Shown: piece after piece, positions 35,737-44,460 of the stretch | How positions within the stretch are numbered: the first letter of the stretch is position 1 | Layout of the letters: each line of letters begins with the position of its first letter | Assembly: GCF_025753795.1 (NCBI RefSeq) | Contig: NZ_JAOWPS010000005.1 | Coordinates: 124,001 to 188,000 of the forward strand | From: Mesorhizobium sp. YC-39 | GTDB taxonomy: Bacteria; Pseudomonadota; Alphaproteobacteria; Rhizobiales; Rhizobiaceae | Reading direction: 5' to 3' | Length of the DNA: 64,000 nucleotides | Translations under genes and position numbers: made by a program | Notes under the pieces: generated by a model | What the model was told of the DNA's origin: nothing | Databases searched by the model: none | What the model saw: only the letters and a program-made list of their open reading frames with translations

Positions 35737-36494
35737 TGCGCATCCTCCTGACCAACGATGACGGCATCCATGCCGAGGGCCTGGCGTCGCTCGAACGCAT
35801 TGCGCGTACGCTGTCGGACGATGTCTGGGTGGTGGCGCCGGAGCAGGACCAGTCCGGCTACGCGCATTCGCTGTCGATCTCGGAGCCGTTGCGCCTGCGC
35901 AAGATCGGCGAGAAACATTATGCGGTGCGCGGCACGCCGACCGACTGCGTCATCATGGGCGTAAAGAAGATCCTGCCCGGCGCACCCGACCTGATCCTGT
36001 CCGGCGTCAATTCCGGCGCCAACATTGCCGACGACGTCACCTATTCGGGCACCGTCGCCGGCGCCATGGAAGGGGCGCTGCTCGGCGTGCGCTCGATCGC
36101 GGTAAGCCAGGCTTATTCCTATGTCGGCGAGGATCGCGTGGTTCCCTACGAGACCACCGAGGCGCTGGCGCCGGCCTTGCTCAAGAAGCTTGTCGCAACG
36201 CCGTTGCCCGATGGCGTGTTGCTGAACGTCAATTTTCCGAACTGCCTCCCTGAAGAAGTTGCCGGCACGGTTGTGACCTCGCAGGGCAAACTTGTTCACA
36301 GCCTGTGGGTCGACGAGCGCCGCGACGGGCGCGGACTTCCCTATTATTGGCTGCGCTTCGGCCGCGAGCCGGTCGAGGGCAAGAAGGGCACGGATCTCTA
36401 CGCCCTGCGCAACCGGCTGGTGTCGGTGACGCCGCTGCAGCTCGACCTCACCGCTCACGAAATCCGCGATCAACTGACCAAGGCGCTCGCATGA
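35736..36494 (+). CDS. surE: 5'/3'-nucleotidase SurE
   Basis: A 252-residue survival protein with nucleotidase activity. The metal site is formed by D8-D9 in MRILLTNDDGIHAEGL, Ser in PEQDQSGYAHSLS and Asn in SGVNSGANIADDVTYSGTV. The middle and end (LLNVNFPNC, TDLYALRNRLVSVTPLQLDL) are typical. It overlaps serS by one base and pcm by four (ATGA); surE next to pcm is a widely conserved arrangement. Confidence 0.97.
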   Translation: MRILLTNDDGIHAEGLASLERIARTLSDDVWVVAPEQDQSGYAHSLSISEPLRLRKIGEKHYAVRGTPTDCVIMGVKKILPGAPDLILSGVNSGANIADDVTYSGTVAGAMEGALLGVRSIAVSQAYSYVGEDRVVPYETTEALAPALLKKLVATPLPDGVLLNVNFPNCLPEEVAGTVVTSQGKLVHSLWVDERRDGRGLPYYWLRFGREPVEGKKGTDLYALRNRLVSVTPLQLDLTAHEIRDQLTKALA

Positions 36495-37156
36495 ACCTGA
36501 ACTCCGGTCTGGCGGTCGACGACCGCGAAGGCTTTGCCGCTTTCCTGCTTCGCTTGCGTGGCAGAGGCACAGTGCCGAAGGCACTGATCGCCGCCTTCGA
36601 GGCGACGCCGCGGCGTGGTTTCCTCGCCGCCCAGTTCCATCCGATCGCCTGGTCGGACCGCATGCTGCCGATCGAATGCGGCGAGGCGATCGAAGGCGCC
36701 GACCTGCAGGCGGCGGTGATCGCCGCACTTGCCATCGAGCCGGGCAACCGCGTGCTCGAGATCGGCACCGGGTCCGGCTATACGGCGGCGGTGATGTCGA
36801 GGTTTGCCGCGCGGGTCGTCACCATCGACCGCTACAAGACGCTGGCCGAACAGGCCAAACAGCGTTTCGAAGCGCTCGGCATCGGCAATGCCATCGCGCG
36901 CCAGGCGGATGGCTCCAACGGGCTGGCCAATGAAGGACCGTTCGACCGCATCGTCGCCTGGGCGGCGTTCGACAGCCTGCCGCGTTTCCTGCTCGACCAG
37001 TTGTCGAGCGGCGGCATCGTCATTGCGCCGATCGGCCCCGAGGAGGGCGAGCAAGTGGTGGCCAAGCTGACCAAGGTCGGTAGCCGTTTCGAACGCGAGG
37101 ATATCGGCATAGTGCGCCTGCAGCCGATACTGCGCAGCGTCGCGGCCGTGATCTAA
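36491..37156 (+). CDS. pcm: protein-L-isoaspartate O-methyltransferase
   Basis: A 221-residue repair methyltransferase. The family landmarks are RGFLAAQFHPIAWSDRMLPI, the SAM loop LEIGTGSGYTAAVMSRFA near residue 84, and DRIVAWAAFDSLPRFLLDQL. The usual 'Q..S.P.MVA' substrate loop is changed to 'CGEAIEGADLQAA', as in other rhizobial surE-linked copies, so activity on isoaspartate should be tested. It overlaps surE by 4 nt. Confidence 0.9.
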   Translation: MNLNSGLAVDDREGFAAFLLRLRGRGTVPKALIAAFEATPRRGFLAAQFHPIAWSDRMLPIECGEAIEGADLQAAVIAALAIEPGNRVLEIGTGSGYTAAVMSRFAARVVTIDRYKTLAEQAKQRFEALGIGNAIARQADGSNGLANEGPFDRIVAWAAFDSLPRFLLDQLSSGGIVIAPIGPEEGEQVVAKLTKVGSRFEREDIGIVRLQPILRSVAAVI

Positions 37157-37317
37157 GGTGTTGAAGAGGCGGCCTGACCTGAATCTCAACACACCCAGCG
37201 CTCGATCCTCAAATATTTTAAGAAAATTTGCGTCGGATTCTAGAGGTTTAACCGACCAGTAACATTAACGCGCTTTAATCACGCTCAGTTTGTACCGGGT
37301 CTGTGCGGGTTAGTGCG

Positions 37318-38886
37318 ATGCAATTCAGTGTTTTGAAGGCAAACGGACGCAATCTGGCGCGTGGCTGCGCCGTCCTCATGGTCGCGGGAGCCGCCGCAGG
37401 GTGCAGCTCCCAGGTGGCGCGGTTCAATGGCGTCGATGACGTCTTCACCGCCTCGACCAACAACCAGCGCGCCATCATCAACAAGCAGGATGCTGCCCAG
37501 CCTTATCCGGGCGATGCGCCCGTGGCGGCGGCGCCGGTCGATGGCACCTACACCCAGTCGGTCAGCCGCTCCAGCCTCGAGCCGGTGACGACGCGGCAAT
37601 TGCCGCCGGTCAGCCAGGCGCAGCCGGCCCCCGCGCTAGCACCCGCCGCAAATCCGGTACGCACCGCTACAGCGCCGGCCCTGGCGCCTGCCGCGCCGCG
37701 TGTCGACCGCACGGCGACCGGCACCGTCGCTCCGGCGGCAAGGCCGTTCAAGGACGCCGAGCCCGATGCGCCGCGCATGGCAACGGCGGGCGGCAAGCCG
37801 CATGCCACCGAGATCATCGTTAAGGATGGTGAGACCATTTCCGGCCTGTCACGGCGCTATGGCGTGCCCGCCGACGCCATCATGAAGGTCAACGGGCTGA
37901 GCGAGACCAAGGGGCTGAAGAGCGGCCAGAAGCTCGTCATCCCGGCCTATGCCTATTCAAGCAAGGACACTTCTGGCAAGGAAGCCGCACCGAAGCTTGC
38001 CGACGCCAAGCCCGCAAACGGCACCAAGCACGATGTGCCGGCCAGCGCGCCGGAGAAGGTGGCCGTGCTGCCGCAGCAGCCCAAGCTCAAGGAAGGCAAG
38101 TCGGCCGCGCAGGTCGATGCTTCGGCCGCGGCAGACCAGCCGAAAGATGCAAAGGCCGCGCAAAAAGTGGCCGCGGTGGCGCCCAAGGCGACTGGCGCCG
38201 GTGGCACCTACACGGTTCAGCAGGGCGATACGCTGTCCGCCATTGCCAGGAAGACCGGTGTCGGTGTCGTTGCGCTGAAGCAGGCAAACGGCATGCAGGA
38301 CGGTCTGCTCAAGATCGGCCAGACGCTGAAGGTTCCGGCCGGCGGCACGACGACGGTCGCCAGCGCCAAGCCGGCGAAGGTCGATCCGGTGACGACGGCC
38401 ACCACGCCGCCGGCAGCCAAGACCACGCCGTCGGAAACGCTCGCCTCCTACACGCCGCCGAAGAAGGATGCAAAGGTCATCCAGCAGGCTGAGGACGACG
38501 ACGCGGTGGCGCCTAATGCCACCGGCATCGGCAAGATGCGCTGGCCGGTGCGCGGCCGCGTGATTTCCGGTTTCGGCGGCGGCAAGGACGGTGTCGACAT
38601 CGCCGTGCCCGAGGGAACACCGGTCAAGGCGGCCGAAAACGGCGTCGTCATCTATGCCGGAGACGGCCTCAAGGAATTCGGCAACACGGTGCTGGTGCGC
38701 CACGAGAACGGGCTGGTCACCGTCTATGGCCACGCCAGTTCGATCGAGGTGCAGCGTGGCCAGAAGGTCAAGCGCGGCCAGGAAATCGCGCTCTCCGGCA
38801 TGAGCGGCACGACCGACTCGCCGAAGCTGCATTTCGAAGTGCGCAAGAACTCGGCGCCGGTCGATCCTTCGACCTATCTTGAATAA
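37318..38886 (+). CDS. nlpD: M23/LysM lipoprotein, probable amidase activator (NlpD-like)
   Basis: A 522-residue envelope protein. The N-terminus is a lipoprotein-type signal (VLMVAGAAAGC; the lipobox has Ala instead of Leu at -3). Two LysM modules bind peptidoglycan, around residues 163-211 and 300-345 (GTYTVQQGDTLSAIARKTG). The C-terminal LytM domain (MRWPVRGRVISGFGGGKDG onward) lacks the first zinc His of the H-x3-D motif (KDGVD) and has KLHFE where active enzymes have HLHFE. It is therefore probably a non-catalytic activator of cell-wall amidases, like NlpD/EnvC. ATG at 37318. A terminator and a small tandem duplication follow. Confidence 0.88.
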   Translation: MQFSVLKANGRNLARGCAVLMVAGAAAGCSSQVARFNGVDDVFTASTNNQRAIINKQDAAQPYPGDAPVAAAPVDGTYTQSVSRSSLEPVTTRQLPPVSQAQPAPALAPAANPVRTATAPALAPAAPRVDRTATGTVAPAARPFKDAEPDAPRMATAGGKPHATEIIVKDGETISGLSRRYGVPADAIMKVNGLSETKGLKSGQKLVIPAYAYSSKDTSGKEAAPKLADAKPANGTKHDVPASAPEKVAVLPQQPKLKEGKSAAQVDASAAADQPKDAKAAQKVAAVAPKATGAGGTYTVQQGDTLSAIARKTGVGVVALKQANGMQDGLLKIGQTLKVPAGGTTTVASAKPAKVDPVTTATTPPAAKTTPSETLASYTPPKKDAKVIQQAEDDDAVAPNATGIGKMRWPVRGRVISGFGGGKDGVDIAVPEGTPVKAAENGVVIYAGDGLKEFGNTVLVRHENGLVTVYGHASSIEVQRGQKVKRGQEIALSGMSGTTDSPKLHFEVRKNSAPVDPSTYLE

Positions 38887-38925
38887 AAGAAAGTCGACCC
38901 TTCGACCGGTCTCGAACAGAAGAAA
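38860..38925 (+). repeat. 33-bp tandem duplication across the nlpD stop codon
   Basis: Unit 1 (38860-38892) holds the last nine codons, the TAA stop and two more codons. Unit 2 (38893-38925) is an in-frame second copy with 27 of 33 bases identical, in which the stop position reads CAG. Without the TAA the frame would run on to a TAG near 38973. This looks like an old duplication of the 3' end with a later stop, or a stop gained in the first copy. Confidence 0.75.
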
Positions 38926-38971
38926 AAAAGTATTGCAGGGCCGCCTGACCTCCAGTCCGGCCCGCCGGCTT

Positions 38972-39000
38972 AGCCCGCCCTGCCAAGGGCGGGCTTTTTT
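38972..39000 (+). terminator. intrinsic terminator behind nlpD
   Basis: AGCCCGCCC (38972-38980), 6-nt loop, GGGCGGGCT (38987-38995), then a T-run to 39000. The convergent ATPase gene ends at 39022. Confidence 0.93.
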
Positions 39001-39021
39001 CAGTAGCCGATATTCAGTCCG

Positions 39022-39897
39022 TCAATCCTTCAACGCCTTACCCAACCGACCCGCCAGATCTTGGGTGAACTGCCAGGCGACGCGGCCTGATCGACTGCCG
39101 CGCGTTGTCGCCCATTCCAGCGCCTCGGCGCGCAGCGTCTCGGGATCGATGGCAAGATCGTGATGACGGACATAGCCGTCGATCATGTCGAGATATTCGT
39201 CCTGCGAGCATTTGTGGAAGCCGAGCCAGAGGCCGAAACGGTCGGACAGCGAGACCTTTTCCTCGACCGCCTCGGACGGGTTGATGGCGGTCGAGCGCTC
39301 ATTGTCGATCATGTCGCGCGGCAAGAGATGGCGCCGGTTCGAGGTGGCGTAGAAAATCACATTGGCCGGGCGACCCTCGACGCCGCCTTCAAGCGCGGCC
39401 TTCAGCGATTTGTAGGACGTATCGTCATGGTCGAAGGAGAGGTCGTCGCAAAACAGGATGAAGCGATAGGGCGCAGTCTTCAGCAAACCCATCAGCTTCG
39501 GCAGCGTATCGATGTCCTCGCGATGGATTTCGATGAGCTTGAGCGGGAGATCCAGTTTCGTCGATGCGTTGACGGCGGCGTGCGCGGCCTTGACCAGCGA
39601 CGATTTGCCCATGCCGCGCGCGCCCCACAACAGCACATTGTTGGCGGCGTAGCCGGCGGCGAAGCGCTCGGTGTTGTCGACCAAAATGTCGCGGACGCGG
39701 TCGACGCCACGGATGAGGCCGATGTCGACGCGATTGACCTTGCGCACTGGCTCCAGATAACCCGGATCGGCCTGCCAGACGAAGCAGTCGGCCTCGCCGA
39801 GGTCGGTTAGCGGCACCAGCGGTGGGGCGAGGCGAGAGACCGCCTCGATCAGGCGGTCGAGCTTCTTGTTCAGGGCTTCGAGGGTGCTGTCGGTCAT
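39022..39897 (-). CDS. AAA-type ATPase of the DUF815 family
   Basis: A 291-residue ATPase. The Walker A motif is GARGMGKSS (residues about 93-101) and the Walker B-like segment is FILFCDDLSFDHDDTSYKSL. NRRHLLPRDMIDNE and DRFGLWLGFHKC are characteristic of DUF815 proteins. No membrane segment is present. The role is unknown; the family is widespread in proteobacteria and often lies near yajC/secDF in rhizobia. It is divergent from yajC, with a palindromic repeat in the 274-bp gap. Confidence 0.9.
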   Translation of the reverse strand: MTDSTLEALNKKLDRLIEAVSRLAPPLVPLTDLGEADCFVWQADPGYLEPVRKVNRVDIGLIRGVDRVRDILVDNTERFAAGYAANNVLLWGARGMGKSSLVKAAHAAVNASTKLDLPLKLIEIHREDIDTLPKLMGLLKTAPYRFILFCDDLSFDHDDTSYKSLKAALEGGVEGRPANVIFYATSNRRHLLPRDMIDNERSTAINPSEAVEEKVSLSDRFGLWLGFHKCSQDEYLDMIDGYVRHHDLAIDPETLRAEALEWATTRGSRSGRVAWQFTQDLAGRLGKALKD

Positions 39898-39982
39898 TTC
39901 TTGTCTTTTTGTCTAGCTTTCAGGGAGGCATGACGCGGAACCTATTTGATTCCGGCGGTTTCGGAACCTGTTCCAACCTTTT

Positions 39983-40039
39983 GTTAGAGCGCGATCTTTT
40001 CTGGAAACCAGGTTTCATTTTTCGGGATCACGCTCTAAC
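39983..40039. repeat. rhizobial-type intergenic palindrome
   Basis: GTTAGAGCGCGATC (39983-39996) and GGATCACGCTCTAAC (40025-40039) form the ends of a 57-bp imperfect palindrome with an inner GGAAACC / GGTTTC pair. From memory, elements with TTAGAGC..GATC..GCTCTAA ends are abundant in Mesorhizobium, Rhizobium and Bradyrhizobium intergenic regions (RIME/REP-like). Confidence 0.7.
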
Positions 40040-40171
40040 ACGGCTCAACAGACCGGAAAAGCAACCGAAATGCCCGGCAGCGCAGTTGCATTGGCAACTT
40101 TACCGACTATATTCCGGCCAAATTTCGCGGGGCCGCCTTGAGGCGGCTTTTCACCATTCAGGAGGACCTCG

Positions 40172-40510
40172 ATGTTCGTTACACCGGCATATGCCCAAGG
40201 CGTCGGCGCCTCTCCCGACATGTTCATCAGCATTTTGCCGTTTGTCCTGATTTTCGTGATCATGTATTTTCTGATCATCCGGCCGCAGCGCACGCAGTTG
40301 AAGAAGCGCGGCGAGATGCTGGCGGCGGTCCGCCGCGGCGACACGGTCGTCACCGGCGGCGGCTTCGTCGGCAAGGTGACCAAGGTGATCGACGACAATG
40401 AGCTCGAGATCGACCTTGGCGGTGGCACCAAGGTCACGGCGCTGCGTTCGACGATCGCGGATGTGCGCGTCAAGGGCGAGCCGGTGGCGAACCAGAACGC
40501 CAAGAAATAA
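40172..40510 (+). CDS. yajC: preprotein translocase accessory subunit YajC
   Basis: A 112-residue single-span membrane protein: MFVTPAYAQGVGASPDMF, one hydrophobic helix (ILPFVLIFVIMYFLIIRPQ), then the soluble domain RRGDTVVTGGGFVGKVTKVI. YajC joins SecD and SecF in the holotranslocon. AGGAGG precedes the ATG by about 6 nt. secDF follows after 51 bp, with a small GGCGGA/TCCGCC hairpin (40521-40536) in between. Confidence 0.96.
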   Translation: MFVTPAYAQGVGASPDMFISILPFVLIFVIMYFLIIRPQRTQLKKRGEMLAAVRRGDTVVTGGGFVGKVTKVIDDNELEIDLGGGTKVTALRSTIADVRVKGEPVANQNAKK

Positions 40511-40561
40511 CCGAATTCTCGGCGGAACGATCCGCCGGCATGCCCTGACGGACGACGCCAT

Positions 40562-43114
40562 ATGCTTTACTTCTCGCGCTTCAAGATGATCCTGATCTGG
40601 CTGGCCGTGGCCGCCACAGTGGTCCTCGCTGCGCCCAATCTGTTCCCGGCAAGCACATTGGCCAAGCTGCCCGACTGGGTGCCGAAGCGGCAGATGACGC
40701 TCGGCCTCGATCTGCAGGGCGGCTCGCACATCCTGCTCAGGATGGATCCGAACGATCTGATCAAGGATCGGCTGGAGACGACGCGCGACGAGATCAGGAC
40801 GCTGCTGCGCGACGCCAAGGTCGGCTATACCGGCCTTGCCGGATCGGGCCGCACCGTGCAGGTCCGCATCACCGATCCGGCTCAGGTCGATGCTGCCAAG
40901 ACTGCGCTAAAGACATTGACGGAGCCGGTGGCGGCCGGCCTGTTCAGCGGCGGTTCGATCCAGGAAATGACGCTGGACGATTCCGAACCCGGCCTGCTCA
41001 AATTCACCGTCACCGACGCCGGCATCAAATACCGCACATCGACGGCGCTGACGCAGTCGATCGAGGTCGTCGACCGGCGCGTCAACGAACTCGGCACGAC
41101 CGAGCCGATCGTGCAGCGGCAAGGCGACGACCGCATTCTGGTCCAGGTGCCGGGCCTGCAGGATCCGCAGCGGCTGAAGGAGATTCTTGGCCAGACCGCC
41201 AAGCTGACCTTCCAGATGGTTGACCAGTCGATGCCGGTGCAGGATGCGCTCAACGGCCGTCCGCCTGCGGGATCATCTGTGCTCTATTCGCAGGACGATC
41301 CGCCGGTTCCCTATCTGATCGAGAACCGTGTCATCGTTTCGGGCGAAAACCTGGTCGACGCCCAGGCGACGTACAATTCCCAGACCAACGAGCCTGTGGT
41401 TTCGTTCCGCTTCGATTCGAAGGGCGCGGCGCGCTTCGGCCAGGCAACCTCGCAGAATGTTGGCAAGCTGTTTGCCATCATTCTCGACAACCAGGTGATC
41501 TCGGCGCCGCAGATCCGCGAGCCGATCCTCGGCGGCACCGGCCAGATTTCTGGCAATTTCACCGCCGAGAGCGCCAACGACCTTGCCGTGCTGCTGCGCG
41601 CAGGCGCGCTGCCGGCGACGCTGACGGTGATCGAGGAGCGCACGGTGGGTCCGGGTCTCGGCCAGGATTCGATCCATGCCGGCAAGGTCGCCGGCGTCGT
41701 CGGGTCGATTCTCGTCGTCGCCTTCATGTTCGTCGCCTACGGCTTCCTCGGCTTCCTCGCCAACCTTGCGCTGGCGGTGCATGTGGCGATGATCATCGGG
41801 CTGTTGTCGCTGCTCGGCGCGACGCTGACCTTGCCGGGCATTGCCGGTATCGTGCTGACCATCGGCATGGCGGTCGATTCCAACGTTCTGATCTACGAGC
41901 GCATCCGCGAGGAACGACGAGCCGGCCGCTCGGTGATCCAGGCGATCGACACCGGTTTCACCAAGGCTCTGGCGACCATCGTCGATTCCAACGTCACAGC
42001 GCTGATCGCGACGGTGGTGCTGTTCTGGATCGGCACCGGGCCGGTGAAGGGTTTTGCCATAACCTTCGCCATCGGCATTCTGACCACGGTCTTCACCGCC
42101 TTCACCTTCACCAGGCTGCTGGTGTCGATCTGGCTTCGCCGTGCGCGCCCGAAGGAATTGCCGCGGGCACCGGTGACCTTCATTCCGCCCGGCACCAAAA
42201 TTCCGTTCATGGGCATCCGCCGCTGGACGTTCGCCTTGTCGAGTGTGCTTTCGATCCTGTCGGTCGTGCTGTTCATGACCGTTGACATCAATTACGGCAT
42301 CGACTTCAAGGGCGGCTCGCTGATCGAGGTGCAGGCCAAGACCGGCGACGCCGATCTTGCCGATATCCGCGGCAGGCTGACGGAACTGAACATCGGCGAA
42401 GTGCAGGTGCAGCAGTTCGGCGCGCCGAACGACGTTTTGATCCGCGTCGGCACACAGGATGGCGGCGAGAATGCCGAGCAGACCGTCATCGACAAGGTGC
42501 GCGGCGAGCTGCAGGACAACTACGATTTCCGACGCGTCGAGGTGGTGGGGCCAACGGTCTCCGGCGAGCTCGCCAAACAAGGCACGATCGCGATGCTTGT
42601 CGCGCTTCTTGGCATCCTGGCCTATGTGTGGTTCCGTTTCGAATGGCAGTTCGCGGTCGGCGCCATCATCGCGACGGTGCACGACATCGTCATGACCATC
42701 GGCTTCTTCGTTATCACCGGGCTCGAATTCAACCAGTCGTCGCTGGCGGCGATCCTGACCATCATCGGCTATTCGCTGAACGACACGATCGTCGTCTATG
42801 ACCGTGTTCGCGAAGATCTTAGAAAATACAAGAAGATGCCACTGCCTGACTTGTTGAACAACGCCATCAACGAGACGCTGTCGAGAACGACGCTGACCGC
42901 GGTGACGACAATCCTGGCGCTTCTGGCGCTGGTGCTGTTCGGCGGTGAGGTGATCCGTTCGTTCACGCTGGCGATGCTGTTCGGCGTTGTCTTCGGCACC
43001 TATTCGTCGATCTTCATCGCCGCGCCGCTGCTGATCCTGTTCAAGTTGCGGCCGCAGGCCACAACCGCCGACGAAGAGAAGCCGGTGAACAGCGGCAAGG
43101 CCGTGGCGACCTGA
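40562..43114 (+). CDS. secDF: fused protein translocase SecDF
   Basis: An 850-residue membrane protein combining SecD and SecF in one chain. SecD: first span, then LGLDLQGGSHILLRMDPNDL, the large periplasmic P1 domain (residues about 60-370) and five spans with GMAVDSNVLIYERIREE. SecF: starts near residue 540 with FMTVDINYGIDFKGGSLIEV and ends with GYSLNDTIVVYDRVREDLRK and the final spans. SecDF uses the proton gradient to pull exported proteins out of the Sec channel. The fused form is normal in many Rhizobiales. ATG at 40562. Confidence 0.97.
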   Translation: MLYFSRFKMILIWLAVAATVVLAAPNLFPASTLAKLPDWVPKRQMTLGLDLQGGSHILLRMDPNDLIKDRLETTRDEIRTLLRDAKVGYTGLAGSGRTVQVRITDPAQVDAAKTALKTLTEPVAAGLFSGGSIQEMTLDDSEPGLLKFTVTDAGIKYRTSTALTQSIEVVDRRVNELGTTEPIVQRQGDDRILVQVPGLQDPQRLKEILGQTAKLTFQMVDQSMPVQDALNGRPPAGSSVLYSQDDPPVPYLIENRVIVSGENLVDAQATYNSQTNEPVVSFRFDSKGAARFGQATSQNVGKLFAIILDNQVISAPQIREPILGGTGQISGNFTAESANDLAVLLRAGALPATLTVIEERTVGPGLGQDSIHAGKVAGVVGSILVVAFMFVAYGFLGFLANLALAVHVAMIIGLLSLLGATLTLPGIAGIVLTIGMAVDSNVLIYERIREERRAGRSVIQAIDTGFTKALATIVDSNVTALIATVVLFWIGTGPVKGFAITFAIGILTTVFTAFTFTRLLVSIWLRRARPKELPRAPVTFIPPGTKIPFMGIRRWTFALSSVLSILSVVLFMTVDINYGIDFKGGSLIEVQAKTGDADLADIRGRLTELNIGEVQVQQFGAPNDVLIRVGTQDGGENAEQTVIDKVRGELQDNYDFRRVEVVGPTVSGELAKQGTIAMLVALLGILAYVWFRFEWQFAVGAIIATVHDIVMTIGFFVITGLEFNQSSLAAILTIIGYSLNDTIVVYDRVREDLRKYKKMPLPDLLNNAINETLSRTTLTAVTTILALLALVLFGGEVIRSFTLAMLFGVVFGTYSSIFIAAPLLILFKLRPQATTADEEKPVNSGKAVAT

Positions 43115-43127
43115 CGCCGCCCCGGCC

Positions 43128-43517
43128 GTGGCAAAAGGCATCATCATTCGCGAGGCGCATTTTCCCGGCCGCGCGCCGATCGAGGCCTATGGCAATGGCG
43201 GCTTCCGTTTCGCCGATATGTCGCATCGCGGCTCGCTGCTCTGCTTGCCGTCGGGCATCCATGGCTGGGAGCCGGCTGACGCTACAGCCATGACGGCGGC
43301 GGATTTCGAAAAACTGCTTGGCGAGTCCGACAAGGTCGAGATCCTGCTGGTCGGCACCGGCAAGGATCTGAGACCATTGCCAGCTGCGCTGCGTGCCGCG
43401 CTGAAAGCGGCGGGCATTTCCTCCGACCCGATGTCGACCGGGGCCGCGGTGCGGACCTACAATGTTCTTCTGGCGGAAAACCGCGCGGTGGCCGCCGCGC
43501 TCATCGCCGTCGACTGA
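43128..43517 (+). CDS. Mth938/DUF498-domain protein (NDUFAF3 homologue)
   Basis: A 129-residue protein of the Mth938-like fold: EAYGNGGFRFADMSHRGSLL, then VEILLVGTGKDLRPLPAALR, ISSDPMSTGAAVRTYNVLLA. The human member NDUFAF3 is an assembly factor for respiratory complex I. Start is GTG at 43128, 13 bp behind secDF. It is followed after a single base by a gene resembling NDUFAF6, another complex I assembly factor, which supports a shared role, though a bacterial function has not been shown from this sequence. Confidence 0.88.
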   Translation: MAKGIIIREAHFPGRAPIEAYGNGGFRFADMSHRGSLLCLPSGIHGWEPADATAMTAADFEKLLGESDKVEILLVGTGKDLRPLPAALRAALKAAGISSDPMSTGAAVRTYNVLLAENRAVAAALIAVD

Positions 43518-43518
43518 C

Positions 43519-44376
43519 ATGATCGACGACGCCAAAATCGTCATGGAAGCGGTGCGCGCCGCCGACCACGACCGCTATCTCTCGGCGCTCTATGCGCCCG
43601 CCGACAAGCGCGACGCGCTGTTTTCGCTCTATGCCTTCAACGCCGAGATATCAGGCATCCGCGACCGCATCCATGAGCCATTGCCCGGCGAGGTGCGGCT
43701 GCAATGGTGGCGCGATGCGATTGCCGGGGAGGATGGGGAAGCGGACGAAGGGGCAGTCGTCGGACATCCCGTTGCCGACGCTTTGAGGGCCACGATTTTC
43801 GCCCACCGCCTGCCAAAGCCGGCGTTCGACAATATGCTCGAAGCGCGTATCTTCGACCTTTACGACGATCCGATGCCGTCGCGCACCGACCTGGAGGGCT
43901 ATTGCGGCGAGACGGCTGCGGCGCTTATCCAGCTTGCGGCGATGGTGCTCGATCCCATTGAAGCGCCGCGCTTCGCCGAGCTGGCGGGCAGGGCAGGCTG
44001 TGCGCAGGCCATGACCGGCCTTTTGCTGCTGTTGCCACTGCATCGCCGGCGTGGCCAATGCTTCATGCCGGCGGATGTCCTTGCGGCGGCCGGCTCTTCG
44101 CCCGAAGAGTTCGTCAAAGGCGATGGCGGCCCCGGCGCGCAACGCGCCGTGGCGGCGATGATCGCGCTGGCGCGCGAGCATCTGGCCGCTTTCGAACAGG
44201 CCGCGCCAGCCCTGCCGGCTTTATTGCGGCCGGCGTTTCTGCCGCTTGCCCTGACACGCGCCTATCTCGCCAAGATGGAAAGCCGTTCGCCGCTCGATCG
44301 CGTGGTGCGGCTGTCAGCCTTGCGCCGGCATTGGCTCCTGCTCAGCCGCGCGTCGAAAGGCTGGCCACCCATTTGA
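43519..44376 (+). CDS. squalene/phytoene synthase-family protein (NDUFAF6-like)
   Basis: A 285-residue all-alpha protein of the trans-isoprenyl synthase family: ALYAPADKRDALFSLYAFNA and PGEVRLQWWRDAIAG near the start, LEARIFDLYDDPMPSRTDLE and YCGETAAALIQLAA in the middle. The first Asp-rich motif of real squalene/phytoene synthases (DxxxD on helix C) is replaced by EARIFDLYDD and the second is not evident, so catalysis on prenyl diphosphates is doubtful. The match to NDUFAF6 and the adjacent NDUFAF3-type gene point to complex I assembly. No hopanoid or carotenoid genes are nearby. Confidence 0.82.
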   Translation: MIDDAKIVMEAVRAADHDRYLSALYAPADKRDALFSLYAFNAEISGIRDRIHEPLPGEVRLQWWRDAIAGEDGEADEGAVVGHPVADALRATIFAHRLPKPAFDNMLEARIFDLYDDPMPSRTDLEGYCGETAAALIQLAAMVLDPIEAPRFAELAGRAGCAQAMTGLLLLLPLHRRRGQCFMPADVLAAAGSSPEEFVKGDGGPGAQRAVAAMIALAREHLAAFEQAAPALPALLRPAFLPLALTRAYLAKMESRSPLDRVVRLSALRRHWLLLSRASKGWPPI

Positions 44377-44460
44377 CGTAAACGTCAATCATGGTAGGAC
44401 TTCTCCCGGGTCGAAGCCGAGTGCGCAAGACATAAGCCCGCCCGGAGGAGATAGCAGTCC

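Noticed and set aside
41273..43147. A 624-codon minus-strand open frame inside secDF
   Set aside because: Antisense shadow of a clear secDF gene; the composition is typical of reverse-frame translation in GC-rich DNA.
43519..44376. Gene for squalene or phytoene synthase in a hopanoid or carotenoid pathway
   Set aside because: The Asp-rich catalytic motifs are not intact and no isoprenoid genes are nearby; the NDUFAF6-like reading fits the adjacent gene better.
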